From contig NZ_BIFS01000001.1 in the NCBI RefSeq assembly GCF_003967555.1, positions 1,860,001 to 1,924,000 on the forward strand: a stretch of DNA of 64,000 nt, written 5' to 3'. Below, piece by piece: positions 8,132 through 15,999 of this stretch. The stretch's first letter is position 1; each line of letters begins with the position of its first letter. Both the position numbers and the translations under genes were made by a program. The notes below the pieces were generated by a model. It did not search any database. It had not been told where the DNA came from and saw nothing but the letters and a program-made list of their open reading frames with translations. The DNA comes from Dictyobacter kobayashii. Its GTDB lineage: Bacteria; Chloroflexota; Ktedonobacteria; Ktedonobacterales; Ktedonobacteraceae.

Positions 8132-8455
8132 TTATGCAGCCTGAAGGCCCATATTCGGTAACGACACACGTGTCACAATGAAATTGGTTTGCGGCTTTTC
8201 CGTACCATCCTTGAAGGTGCGCAGACGCGAGGTATAGCCAGCGACCTCGAATTGCACGGGTTGACGACGCGCCGACTCAATGACCTGCGCCAGTTGGGAG
8301 AATTGCGGATCGTCCTGCCACATCTGGCAGGCGAAGCTATTACCCAACTCATCGGTCACCGTGAACGAGATCATCTGCTTTTTCTCAGTCGGTTTGTTTT
8401 TCGGAGTTACATCGTAGACACCACCAGCTTTAACGAAACCAATAAAAGTCATCAT
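8132..8455 (-). CDS. OB-fold-like (SSB-like) small protein
   Basis: The 107-residue product starts MMTFIGFVKAGGVYDVTP, then shows alternating strands MISFTVTDELGNSFACQMW and PVQFEVAGYTSRL with a C-terminal ETNFIVTRVSL-like strand. This strand pattern is reminiscent of a single-strand-DNA-binding OB fold; no acidic SSB tail is present. The ATG at 8455 is chosen because GAGGG is 8 bases upstream; the frame extends further without a better start. It probably supports replication of the element. Confidence 0.55.
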   Translation of the reverse strand: MMTFIGFVKAGGVYDVTPKNKPTEKKQMISFTVTDELGNSFACQMWQDDPQFSQLAQVIESARRQPVQFEVAGYTSRLRTFKDGTEKPQTNFIVTRVSLPNMGLQAA

Positions 8456-8556
8456 AGTTCGTACCCTCTTTCTTTCTTCAACAGTGTGAAATGAGACGGC
8501 CCGGAGCACCAGACCCCAGGCCAATATAGAACGGACGACCGGAGGAAAAGACGACC

Positions 8557-8856
8557 TTACCAGAGCGATTGTTGCTCAGTGGTAAAGGATGAAAAGGACC
8601 GCTGACGTGTTGGCGTCATCAGCGGGAGACGTTGAATATTGAGGCAAGCGTGTTCACGACACATCACCACCTCGTACCCTTGCAGCACATAGCCCAGGCA
8701 CCCAGGACAATGCGCCACCGCACCACAATAAACCGACTGACCAATGGGATTGCGTTTGGTCACTTTGGTATCGATCACCCGTTGACACTGAAACCAACCA
8801 GCCGCAGCCGTGACCACCCACATATGCCCACATTGCTGACACAGATGTTTTGACAT
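8557..8856 (-). CDS. Small zinc-ribbon-like protein, unknown function
   Basis: The 99-residue product opens MSKHLCQQCGHMW (CxxC) and later has HCPGC and further Cys residues, the spacing of a zinc ribbon. The ATG at 8856 has AGGAG 8 bases upstream; the GTG at 8865 is too close to that site. It is 11 bases upstream-proximal to the transglycosylase stop, in the same operon. Role unknown. Confidence 0.6.
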   Translation of the reverse strand: MSKHLCQQCGHMWVVTAAAGWFQCQRVIDTKVTKRNPIGQSVYCGAVAHCPGCLGYVLQGYEVVMCREHACLNIQRLPLMTPTRQRSFSSFTTEQQSLW

Positions 8857-8867
8857 AGGCTTCACTC

Positions 8868-9464
8868 CTATCTGGTAATAACAGCGATATACTGTTGCGT
8901 TTCCTCAGGTAAGCACGACCGCCAGGTATCACCACATCGAGAAACAGCATTCCGCAACGCTTGAGGACCAGCGTTATAGGCCGCCAGAGCAGCCGATTCA
9001 CTCCCATATTGCCGGATATACGAGGACATTAAGTGTGCAGCCGCCCGAAGCGACTGGACCGGATCACGAGGATCGACGCCCAGGCCCGCAGCCGTAGCAG
9101 GCATGAACTGTGCAATTCCCACGGCACCAGCCGGAGAAACCGCGTCAGGATTGAACCCGCTTTCCTGTTGAATCTGCCTGACAAACAGATCAGGATTGAT
9201 GCCAGCCGCCACCGCATCTTGCCGTGCTATGCTGACATAGTTCACGGCCTCCACCGCCGGAGCTTTCGCCTCAGCAGGAGTGCGAGGGACAAGCGACACC
9301 GCCACGAAATGCCACACAATCAGCACAACACTCACGAGGAACACGTTACGGGCAAGAATACGGCAAATGCGTGGATTGTACGGCCTGTTTGTAACCAGCA
9401 CCGCAAGGCCAGCCACAATCACCACAGCCCAGTACAAAGCCCATTCGAAAAGCGGTGACATCAT
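8868..9464 (-). CDS. Lytic transglycosylase (SLT domain), membrane-anchored
   Basis: The 198-residue protein has two N-terminal hydrophobic segments and a C-terminal SLT/VirB1-type domain. The catalytic Glu is in QQESGFNP (about residue 101), followed by GIAQFMPATA and AAYNAGP, the three signature blocks of the family. Such enzymes open peptidoglycan locally and accompany conjugation systems and phages. ATG codons at 9464 and 9461 both follow GGGAG. It is the first gene of the minus-strand operon and has leader repeat copy 2 upstream. Confidence 0.88.
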   Translation of the reverse strand: MMSPLFEWALYWAVVIVAGLAVLVTNRPYNPRICRILARNVFLVSVVLIVWHFVAVSLVPRTPAEAKAPAVEAVNYVSIARQDAVAAGINPDLFVRQIQQESGFNPDAVSPAGAVGIAQFMPATAAGLGVDPRDPVQSLRAAAHLMSSYIRQYGSESAALAAYNAGPQALRNAVSRCGDTWRSCLPEETQQYIAVITR

Positions 9465-9477
9465 GCCACTCCCTTGC

Positions 9478-9510
9478 AAAAGTAAGCGTTTAAACGGGGA
9501 CTTTGCACAT
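9478..9510 (-). promoter_or_regulatory. Shared leader repeat, copy 2
   Basis: This is nearly identical to 6230-6262 and holds the same palindrome CGTTTAAACG at 9487-9496, about 22 bases before the transglycosylase start. The bases on either side of the two copies are unrelated, so conservation is limited to this leader. Confidence 0.6.
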
Positions 9511-9832
9511 GTGACAGTGCTACAGAAACCTAACCTTTACCACCAAGGCTAGCGTCTAGCGACCAGGAACGAACCCAACCGCCAGCCGTCAACCTTTGCA
9601 GTTGATGAAGGAAAAGAGAACAATGAGTGACAGCAGTTATACCCCAATCCGGTGAGCGGTCATCGCCTTTTAACAGCAGTCCTTTGGCTGTCTTGCTACC
9701 CTTAGCAAGAACAGGTTCCCTCACACGTGACTACGAGCTATACCCTTTAGATATACCGTGTCTTTTCTTCAGTTGTTCATGTGCTGTTTTCAAGAGCCTC
9801 GACCTAGCTCGAACTACCGTACTTTATTCAAT

Positions 9833-9954
9833 TTGATTTTGGTTATCAAATCTGATTTAAGTTTATCATATTGCTTTTTATATTGTCAATGGTTTTTCAT
9901 CTTGATTTTGGTTATCAGAAATAAATCTGTTTGTGCTATAATAAATTTGATAAC
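9833..9954 (+). promoter_or_regulatory. Promoter/operator region of the creatininase-gntR pair
   Basis: TTGATTTTGGTTATCA occurs exactly twice, at 9833-9848 and 9902-9917. The inverse half-site TTTGATAAC lies at 9946-9954, next to a TATAAT at 9937-9942. The arrangement of GTTATCAAA / TTTGATAAC half-sites around a -10 box suggests operator sites for the GntR regulator encoded downstream (autoregulation). No strong -35 is visible. The remainder of the 9511-9832 gap shows nothing I can name. Confidence 0.55.
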
Positions 9955-9975
9955 TATTCAGCACGAGGAGGAAAA

Positions 9976-10734
9976 ATGAAAGTAGATAGACCAGCAAATC
10001 AAATGCTAAAAGCCCAACAGAGGATTGTGTTGTTACCTATTGGATCATGTGAGCAACATGGGCCATACCTTCCTATAGATACTGATCTACGTATAGCCCA
10101 ACTACTTGCTGAAAAATTAGAAAAGCAATTTTCAGATGATGAATGCCTATTGCTCCCACCTATTCCATTTAGCTGTTCCTGGGAACATAAAGGAAATGGC
10201 ACGATTGCACTTAGCCATAGCACCATAGCCAGTATTATTCACGACATCGCTTACAATCTTAAATATTGGGCCAAACCCGACTTATTTATCCTCTTAAACT
10301 GGCATGGAGGAAATAACATTTTATCGTCCCTATCCGCAGAAATAACAGCTAAAGAGGATATACCAACCACCGTTATAAACGCGATATCAGAAACTAGTAC
10401 TATCTGGTTTAAAAATTGCTCGAATCCAGACAAGATAGAAGATATTCATGCTGGAGCGATAGAAACCTCTATCATACAAGCATACTGGCCTAATTTAGTT
10501 AAAGAAAACATTCCAGCAAATGCTAAGTACCAAGTAGACATTAACCCATCTATAATGCACTCAGCCCTTCAAGCATTCAACACTTACCAATTAACAAAAG
10601 AAGGTATATGGGGGGACCCAAGCCTAGCTAACCCTGAAAATGGGAAGAAAGCTATAGAGCAAGTAAGCATAAATATCTACAATCAAGTACAAGATATACT
10701 CACCCTAATGAAAAAATTAGAAAAGGAGTCATGA
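9976..10734 (+). CDS. Creatininase-family amidohydrolase
   Basis: The 252-residue protein has PIGSCEQHGPYLPIDTD near residue 18, SWEHKGNGTIALS near 70 and LNWHGGNN near 100. These are the metal-binding blocks of the creatininase family (creatinine amidohydrolase, MftE and related C-N hydrolases). The substrate cannot be predicted. The ATG at 9976 follows AGGAGG directly; a TTG at 9931 would place the promoter inside the gene. The gene is AT-rich compared with the neighbours and is followed after one base by the GntR regulator. Confidence 0.85.
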   Translation: MKVDRPANQMLKAQQRIVLLPIGSCEQHGPYLPIDTDLRIAQLLAEKLEKQFSDDECLLLPPIPFSCSWEHKGNGTIALSHSTIASIIHDIAYNLKYWAKPDLFILLNWHGGNNILSSLSAEITAKEDIPTTVINAISETSTIWFKNCSNPDKIEDIHAGAIETSIIQAYWPNLVKENIPANAKYQVDINPSIMHSALQAFNTYQLTKEGIWGDPSLANPENGKKAIEQVSINIYNQVQDILTLMKKLEKES

Positions 10735-10735
10735 A

Positions 10736-11575
10736 ATGAGAGGACCCAAACCACAAAAAATTTTAGAGACCAGACCACCCGAACTGAGAAAAAATAAAGC
10801 TACAGATGCCCATCAGTCAATGAGAGAAAAGATACTGAATGGCATCTATAAAGCGGATCAGATCATCAACCCTAAAGAAATTGAACAGGAATATGGCATT
10901 AACAACACCAGTACACAAATCATGTTGTTAAGGCTTGCTATTGAAGGGCTAATAAAGATACAGCCTCTCAAAGAGAGGTCATGGCCTAACAACGCTGCAT
11001 ACAATGAATACAGAGTAGCAGATTTAAATGTAAGGCATAGAATATTCTCGACCAGGCACGGAGGATTTGTATCTGATATATCCCAACAAGAAACTACTGC
11101 CTCACTAGAACCAACAGCAGATATAGAAGTAGAGAGAGCCGATGAAGAAATTGCAAAGTTATTAGCAATACAACCAGGCGAGAATGTGATCATCTTGCGA
11201 ACGGTTCAGAAAAGTGATCCAAATACCATTATTGCAATAGCTGATACCTACTTGCCCTTCTGGTTTGCAGAATCGTTACCAGAATTAAAAAAACCGAATT
11301 GTGACATCTACCAGATCATGCAACAATTGGGAAAAAAACCATCATGGTGTACAGAAACTGTCGATGTCACACAAGCCAGTAGTGTTGAACGTGAAAAATT
11401 CAAGCTATCGCCAGATGACACATCAGCACTCTTCAAAATATTGAGGATAGCTTACGACGAAGATGGTACACCTCTAGCAGTAGACTTTCTAACAGACAGA
11501 GGAGACAAATACAGGTTACATTATTCGTTTCCATTGTTTGCAGATGGTATACCAGAAAAGTTAAGAAATAAATAA
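10736..11575 (+). CDS. GntR-family regulator with UTRA domain
   Basis: The 279-residue protein has an N-terminal winged helix (residues about 27-85, containing REKILNGIYKADQIINP and EIEQEYGINNTSTQ) and a C-terminal UTRA-like effector domain (about 115-270). It begins one base after the creatininase stop, so the two are translationally linked. Regulators of this type (KorSA-like) control copy number or transfer in actinobacterial integrative elements; a similar job here is inference. The candidate operators are at 9833-9954. Confidence 0.82.
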   Translation: MRGPKPQKILETRPPELRKNKATDAHQSMREKILNGIYKADQIINPKEIEQEYGINNTSTQIMLLRLAIEGLIKIQPLKERSWPNNAAYNEYRVADLNVRHRIFSTRHGGFVSDISQQETTASLEPTADIEVERADEEIAKLLAIQPGENVIILRTVQKSDPNTIIAIADTYLPFWFAESLPELKKPNCDIYQIMQQLGKKPSWCTETVDVTQASSVEREKFKLSPDDTSALFKILRIAYDEDGTPLAVDFLTDRGDKYRLHYSFPLFADGIPEKLRNK

Positions 11576-11580
11576 AGCGA

Positions 11581-11617
11581 AAGCACCTGGAGCAAGTAAA
11601 CCAGGTGCTTTTTATTT
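11581..11617 (+). terminator. Terminator of the creatininase-gntR operon
   Basis: AAGCACCTGG (11581-11590) pairs with CCAGGTGCTT (11601-11610), followed by TTTATTTT. This is a clear intrinsic terminator for plus-strand transcripts. Confidence 0.85.
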
Positions 11618-11640
11618 TAATATATCCAGATACAGACAGA

Positions 11641-11985
11641 TTAAGATTTGTTTGTTAAACTAGTCAACAATTGCAAAATCTGATCGAGCTTCTTATCCAC
11701 AACATCAAAACGTTTATCATGCATATCAAGATGAGCATCTTGTGCATCAAAATGATTTTCTTGTCGCTCGAAACGATCCAAAACATCTTGCCTGAAATCT
11801 GATAATTGGTTACGTAAAGAGGCAATACGATCATACGAACCATCCACAGTGGCCTTAACCAGCATCAGATTCATATTAGAGTCTTGGTGAGAAGTCACAG
11901 TTTCAGTCTTAAACCGCCTCATTTCAGTCTTAAACTGCTTAAGATCATTTTCTACCGCAGTCAACCGTTCCTCTTGAGTTGGCAT
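11641..11985 (-). CDS. Coiled-coil protein of unknown function
   Basis: The 114-residue product is almost entirely predicted coiled coil, with heptad-like runs (RLTAVENDLKQFKTEMRRFK, then FERQENHFDAQDAHLDMHD, KLDQILQLLTSL). It lacks Cys and has no enzymatic motif. It is transcribed towards the gntR terminator, from a promoter region holding a 33-base palindrome at 12022-12054. Possibly a small DNA- or protein-binding factor of the element. Confidence 0.7.
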   Translation of the reverse strand: MPTQEERLTAVENDLKQFKTEMRRFKTETVTSHQDSNMNLMLVKATVDGSYDRIASLRNQLSDFRQDVLDRFERQENHFDAQDAHLDMHDKRFDVVDKKLDQILQLLTSLTNKS

Positions 11986-12021
11986 AGAAACCAGCCTTTC
12001 GCAATACTTGCGGAGCAGTAG

Positions 12022-12054
12022 CCCTATATACTCTATTGATCAAAGTATATAGGG
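12022..12054. promoter_or_regulatory. Interrupted palindrome upstream of the coiled-coil gene
   Basis: CCCTATATAC (12022-12031) and GTATATAGGG (12045-12054) are perfect complements; the centre contains the palindrome TTGATCAA (12035-12042). It lies 37 bases before the minus-strand start at 11985. Such nested symmetry fits an operator or a recombinase-binding site near attR. Confidence 0.55.
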
Positions 12055-12378
12055 AACAAAACAAAAAATCAATTTACGAAAAAATGTTTCACCCAAAGCA
12101 CAAAATTAGTAGAAAAACGCACTAAAAAGCACAAATCACCACAATAGAAAAAGCTTCATAAAATCAGCTATAGAAGCCGATTCATGAAGCCTTGAAAATC
12201 CACGATGAAGGAAGAAAACCGACAGTACTATTCCTTCCCAGTAAAGATACGTTTTTGATTTGTACCCAACCAACACAACCAGACACAAAAGAGTTATACT
12301 GTCCAAGATGAAATAATTTCATCTTTACACCTAAAATAAAGCGAAAACCGCAATCATTTTAGGCCCATTTTTGCAAAT

Positions 12379-12402
12379 TAGAGCGGATTTAAAACCGCTC
12401 TA
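12379..12402. repeat. Small hairpin near the right end of the element
   Basis: TAGAGCGG and CCGCTCTA flank an 8-base AT loop. The rest of 12055-12460 is AT-rich and shows short GCACAAA repeats and a GCTTCAT/ATGAAGC pair (about 12152-12191) but no gene. Confidence 0.4.
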
Positions 12403-12460
12403 GACCTAGATACATCACTCATTATAGGCAAGAAGAAACACGGACTTTCAGAAAATGAAA

Positions 12461-12475
12461 TTCTCACCTATAATG
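12461..12475 (+). other. attR core
   Basis: TTCTCACCTATAATG, identical to attL. The included TATAAT (12469-12474) is 65 bases before the coxG-like start and can act as its -10 box. Confidence 0.65.
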
Positions 12476-12538
12476 ACAGCTATCAGTAGCTATTATTATT
12501 CAACGACGAGAACTCATCTATCACAAAGGATTTATAAT

Positions 12539-13249
12539 ATGAATATCGAAGGGACCTACACCTTACAGGCTTCTCCACAAGAGGTCTGGCGCTGCCTGAC
12601 AGATCAGGAGATCCTCGGCGTTACTATCCCCGGTCTACAACAGGTTAAGTCTGTAGACCAGCATACCTATGACGTTACACTCACTATGAGTAGCGGACTA
12701 TTGTCAGGCACTCATCATGGTGTGATGACACTTTCAGAACAACAGTACCCTTATCATTATCGTTTGACCTTTACGAGCGATGGCGATACAAATTTAAGCG
12801 GTGTTGGCAGTATTCATCTGCATGAACGCGAGCATAAAACAATCGTTGCCTATAAAGGAACCATCACGACGAATAAGGTTGGCAGCAAATTAACCCCCGC
12901 CTTGATCAAAGGCGCTGTTAAGCATTTTATCCAGCAGTATTTTCAACACCTGGCAGAATATTTACGTTCACACGATCATGCACCTCTGGCAAACCAACCA
13001 GAAACACACGAGACCCAGAGAACAACTTCGACCAATGGTGATATTATTATCCTGCCCGGAAGAAATGAGCAGGCTGAGACTCCGTTGCCCGCTACGCTGG
13101 CGGCCAGGGTGGTACAGTTACTCCACTTGGGAGCTGAAGATACCCAGGAACAACTACGCTGGGAACAACGTATCCGCAGAACCGGGACCATCACGGGATT
13201 AGCGCTATTGATCTGGATCGGTACACGCCTACCCAGGCGCCGCCGCTAA
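12539..13249 (+). CDS. CoxG-like SRPBCC protein
   Basis: The 236-residue protein starts MNIEGTYTLQASPQEVWRCL and continues with LGVTIPGLQQVKSVD, the N-terminal signature of CoxG/SRPBCC carbon-monoxide-dehydrogenase-associated proteins. A hydrophobic segment (TGLALLIWIGTRL) near the C-terminus may anchor it to the membrane, as in CoxG. The ATG at 12539 has AAAGGA 8 bases before it; an earlier ATG at 12455 would start inside the att site. No cox genes are nearby, so the partner is unknown. Confidence 0.75.
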   Translation: MNIEGTYTLQASPQEVWRCLTDQEILGVTIPGLQQVKSVDQHTYDVTLTMSSGLLSGTHHGVMTLSEQQYPYHYRLTFTSDGDTNLSGVGSIHLHEREHKTIVAYKGTITTNKVGSKLTPALIKGAVKHFIQQYFQHLAEYLRSHDHAPLANQPETHETQRTTSTNGDIIILPGRNEQAETPLPATLAARVVQLLHLGAEDTQEQLRWEQRIRRTGTITGLALLIWIGTRLPRRRR

Positions 13250-13267
13250 TGGTTTCTGGACAGAGGT

Positions 13268-14457
13268 TCAGGCGTCTATAATTGAGCGTAGGCGCGACTT
13301 CCAACCGTTATCATCATCATTTGAGGACTGCGTATTCTCAACCACCCAGCTGCGTGTCCCATCGGCGGCACGCGCGGGAGCGGGGCGAGTCTGGCGCAGT
13401 TCTTTTGTCAGCAGATTGCGTAGTGCGGTCTGGGCTGCCTTGCGTACATCTAACACCGGATCATTGAGCAAAACGCTGATAGGCTCGATCGCAGCTTGTA
13501 TACTCATGCGTCCCAGGGCTCGAGCACTGGCGGCTCGCTCATCAGAGGTTGGAGCCTGCAACAATGGCAGAATGTCGCCCGCGAGTTGGGTCAATGAGAG
13601 ATCAGCAATCAGGCGTAGCAAGCGATTGCGACGCATAGGATGTTTGACCATCACCAGGGCCGCGCGACAATCAGCGGCCACCTGGGCACGGTTCACGATC
13701 TGCCCTTGAGCTTTGGCCTCGGTGACGGCCATCTCGGGTGAGAGGGCTGCATTTCCCCGTAGAAACGGCTCAATCCAGTGCGCAACCAGGTCTGCTTTGC
13801 CATTTGTCTCATGCAATTGGAGAATTGTATGATAATGGGTATCCAGCCAATGATAAAGAGCTAAGGTCACTTCTGCGTCGCGGGCAGCATAAGCAATCAT
13901 AGCAGGAGGAAGTGGGCGCCTGGTCCAATCGGTACGCTGCAGACTCTTGTCCAAATGATAGCCAAAGGCTCTCTGGAGCATTGCCGCCAATGAAGATTCG
14001 TGCTGACCAAAAATAGAACGGCACGTTGCCTCCAGATCATAATAGTGGGCAACTTGCAGTCCACGTTCAGCCATCACACGCATATCGGCGCCGGCCCATG
14101 CAATAGCACAGCAATTGAAGGGTTGCCAAGCACATCCATTAAAGGCGAAAGATCGGATAAGCGTAGCGCATCTACAACAAAACAATGATTCTCAATTGAT
14201 AATTGTAGAAGAGCGAGACGAGGGATATTAGAAACAACATCACTCTGTGTTCGCGCACGCACCTGAGTGAATTCTGCATCTACCGCCACCACACCAGACT
14301 GCTTAAGTAAACTGACCGCATGTAATAGTTGCGCCGGGCGATCAACCCAGAAACGCTCTCCTCGCTGTGGCAGTTTGCCTGGTGGGGGGGTAGGCCCCAG
14401 GTAACCGTGTAAATTTTCCAGGTTCTCTAAATCTGTTAGTGGTGAATTATCACTCAA
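13268..14457 (-). pseudogene. RNase D-like 3'-5' exonuclease with HEAT-like repeats, single frameshift
   Basis: The N-terminal frame (14457 to about 14095) carries VVAVDAEF, the first DxE box of DEDD exonucleases; the second frame (to 13268) carries GADMRVMAERG, YDLEAT and YAARDAEVTLALY (Yx3D box). Restoring one G in the GGG at 14095-14097 (coding strand) gives the expected HGAGADMR junction, so an intact gene would encode about 396 residues. The C-terminal part has two HEAT-like units (ERAASARALGRMS, DPVLDVRKAAQTAL). The break may be sequencing error or real decay. Convergent with the coxG-like gene. Confidence 0.8.
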
Positions 14458-14640
14458 TGAATTGCCATTCTGATTTCTAAAAGCGTTATAGACATGGTGT
14501 GTACTCTACACTATACCATACTTCACACCGCTAGTCCAGTTACAACGCGACAATAGCGCTGAAATGGTACGAAATCAATTCAAATGACTCAAATATCATC
14601 AATAATGTGTTAAAGCTTGCTCAGAGCAGGCGTACCTGGC

Positions 14641-14669
14641 TTGACAGCACTCAGGCAACCATATATAAT
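14641..14669 (+). promoter_or_regulatory. Consensus sigma-A promoter of the deoR-type gene
   Basis: TTGACA (14641-14646), a 17-base spacer and TATAAT (14664-14669) match both consensus boxes exactly. It lies inside the longer possible frame starting at 14607 and thereby fixes the start at 14700. Confidence 0.85.
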
Positions 14670-14699
14670 TGCGGCACATTGCCACATTTGGGAAGATGC

Positions 14700-15488
14700 A
14701 TGTCGGACGCTACAAAACGAACTGATTTTATTCTACAAGAACTTATGGCCAATGGACGAGTCCTGGCCGAAGACTTGAGCCAACGCCTCCAGGTTAATTC
14801 CTCCACCATACGACGCGACCTAGAAAAGCTGGAACGCCAGAACCTTTTACGACGTGTGCATGGCGGGGCGGTACCTTTGGATGCGCTTTCTTACAGCACT
14901 TATGCTGAAGAGCTAACGTTTCAAAAGAATATGGGAAAGCTGGTTGATGAGAAAAATCGCATTGCGGCGGCTGCTTTGCGCTATATCCAACCAGGTGATA
15001 CGCTGGCGCTTTCGCCGGGTACGACCACCACACACCTGGCGCGCTATATTCGTCGCGCCCAGATTGCTAATCTTACCGTGGTAACTAACGCCGTCAATAT
15101 CGCCATGGAGCTAGCCCAGGTGCCCGGGCTAACGTTGACGCTCACAGGCGGCTTCCTCCTCCCCGATTTCTTTGCCCTCGTTGGCCCCATGGCTGAACAA
15201 AGCTTAAGCCAGATGTTTGTGGCTAAAGCCTTTATCGGAGTAACCGGCTTCAGTCCAACATATGGTTTGACCGGCCCCAATCAATTGGAGGCATTAACCC
15301 ATAAAATGACTATTGAGCGGGCCCAACAAACAATTGTACTGGCCGACCATACGAAATTAGGAAAAGTGGCCCTGCATGCAATCGCGCCCATCTCCGTTGT
15401 CCACACCCTGATCACAGACACAGAGATCCCCACCAATATCCTGCAAGAACTTAAAGAAACTGAAGTCAAAGTCATACTGGCTCAGTAA
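14700..15488 (+). CDS. DeoR/GlpR-family transcriptional regulator
   Basis: The 262-residue protein has the DeoR helix-turn-helix (residues 1-57: RVLAEDLSQRLQVNSSTIRR, then LLRRVHGGA) and a DeoRC sugar-phosphate sensor domain with SPGTTTTHLAR and the ending TLITDTEIP. Such regulators respond to phosphorylated sugars. It precedes the galE-galT-galK operon in the same direction, so control of that operon is likely but inferred. GGGAAG lies before the ATG. Confidence 0.88.
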   Translation: MSDATKRTDFILQELMANGRVLAEDLSQRLQVNSSTIRRDLEKLERQNLLRRVHGGAVPLDALSYSTYAEELTFQKNMGKLVDEKNRIAAAALRYIQPGDTLALSPGTTTTHLARYIRRAQIANLTVVTNAVNIAMELAQVPGLTLTLTGGFLLPDFFALVGPMAEQSLSQMFVAKAFIGVTGFSPTYGLTGPNQLEALTHKMTIERAQQTIVLADHTKLGKVALHAIAPISVVHTLITDTEIPTNILQELKETEVKVILAQ

Positions 15489-15525
15489 TCCCCACGCCTG
15501 TGTTTCTGCACCTGCGGTGCTTAAA

Positions 15526-15580
15526 TTTTTATTATGTACTAGAAAAGCGCTGTACGCGCTTTTCTAGTACATAATAAAAA
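15526..15580. terminator. Long perfect hairpin after the deoR-type gene
   Basis: About 25 bases on each side (TTATTATGTACTAGAAAAGC on the left) are exact complements around TGTAC at 15551-15555. It probably ends deoR transcription; the stem is much longer than termination needs. Confidence 0.65.
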
Positions 15581-15682
15581 ATCAGGTGTGCTTAATTTGC
15601 CTGTTTTTCCGTAATATCTGCACCTACATTTTCAATCACGGTGATCAATTATCTCTAATGTGAAGAAACTGCGATCAATCAT

Positions 15683-15765
15683 CTTTAATGGTGGGAAACT
15701 GCGCATGCAGTTTCTCACCATTAAAGAAACATTCTCGGGAGCTTACGCTCCCGCACGCTCCCGAG
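15683..15765. repeat. Two further hairpins in the deoR-galE gap
   Basis: One has 20-base arms, 15683-15702 and 15707-15726, with two mismatches (core AACTGC/GCAGTTT). A second, 15734-15765, is built from CTCGGGAGC, GCTCCCG and GCTCCCGAG. Just before, an imperfect 29-base direct repeat (about 15647-15672 and 15674-15702; GATCAATtATCT/GATCAATcATCT) overlaps the first arm. Confidence 0.6.
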
Positions 15766-15885
15766 ATACCAAACACCTTCTTATAAAACCGCGCCAATAG
15801 TCTCTCCACTTAACCCTATGGGTTGTGATATTATCCAGGTAATCCATCATCTGTGGATGATATTGCACACTGCATCTTGCCCTTT

Positions 15886-15951
15886 TGCGCAATAGCATGC
15901 AATTTATTTGCACGAATGCGCATTGACTAGACGCGTTTTGTGCAGTATACT
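15886..15951 (+). promoter_or_regulatory. gal operon promoter with candidate operator
   Basis: TTGACT (15923-15928), a 17-base spacer and TATACT (15946-15951) form a good promoter. Directly upstream lies a symmetrical array: TGCGCA (15886), TGCAA (15898), TTGCA (15908), TGCGCA (15917-15922), ending at the -35 box. It is a plausible binding site for the DeoR-type regulator. Confidence 0.65.
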
Positions 15952-15999
15952 GTTAGTAGAGATTAGAGATGCATAGAAAAGCTACTGGAGGACAGTAAA

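Larger units (their letters stand above)
3158..12475. mobile_element. Integrated 9.3-kb element (tyrosine-recombinase driven, ICE/IME-like)
   Basis: The 15-bp word TTCTCACCTATAATG occurs at 3158-3172 and 12461-12475 and brackets an integrase gene at one end. Everything between reads as an accessory block: integrase, split rep-like gene, SprT-like protease, small orphan genes, large inverted repeat, membrane protein, OB-fold-like protein, lytic transglycosylase, creatininase, GntR regulator and a coiled-coil protein. The flanking genes (rplI and coxG-like) are ordinary chromosomal genes. No FtsK/TraB translocase, relaxase of a MOB family or T4SS ATPase was recognised, so self-transfer is doubtful. 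The right third is clearly more AT-rich than the rest of the window. Confidence 0.75.

Noticed and set aside
9530..9724. 64-codon minus-strand frame starting MREPVLAKGSKTAKG
   Set aside because: It looks somewhat protein-like but has no ribosome site, no neighbour context and no recognised family.
14607..14699. 31-residue N-terminal extension of the DeoR-type regulator
   Set aside because: A consensus promoter lies inside it at 14641-14669.
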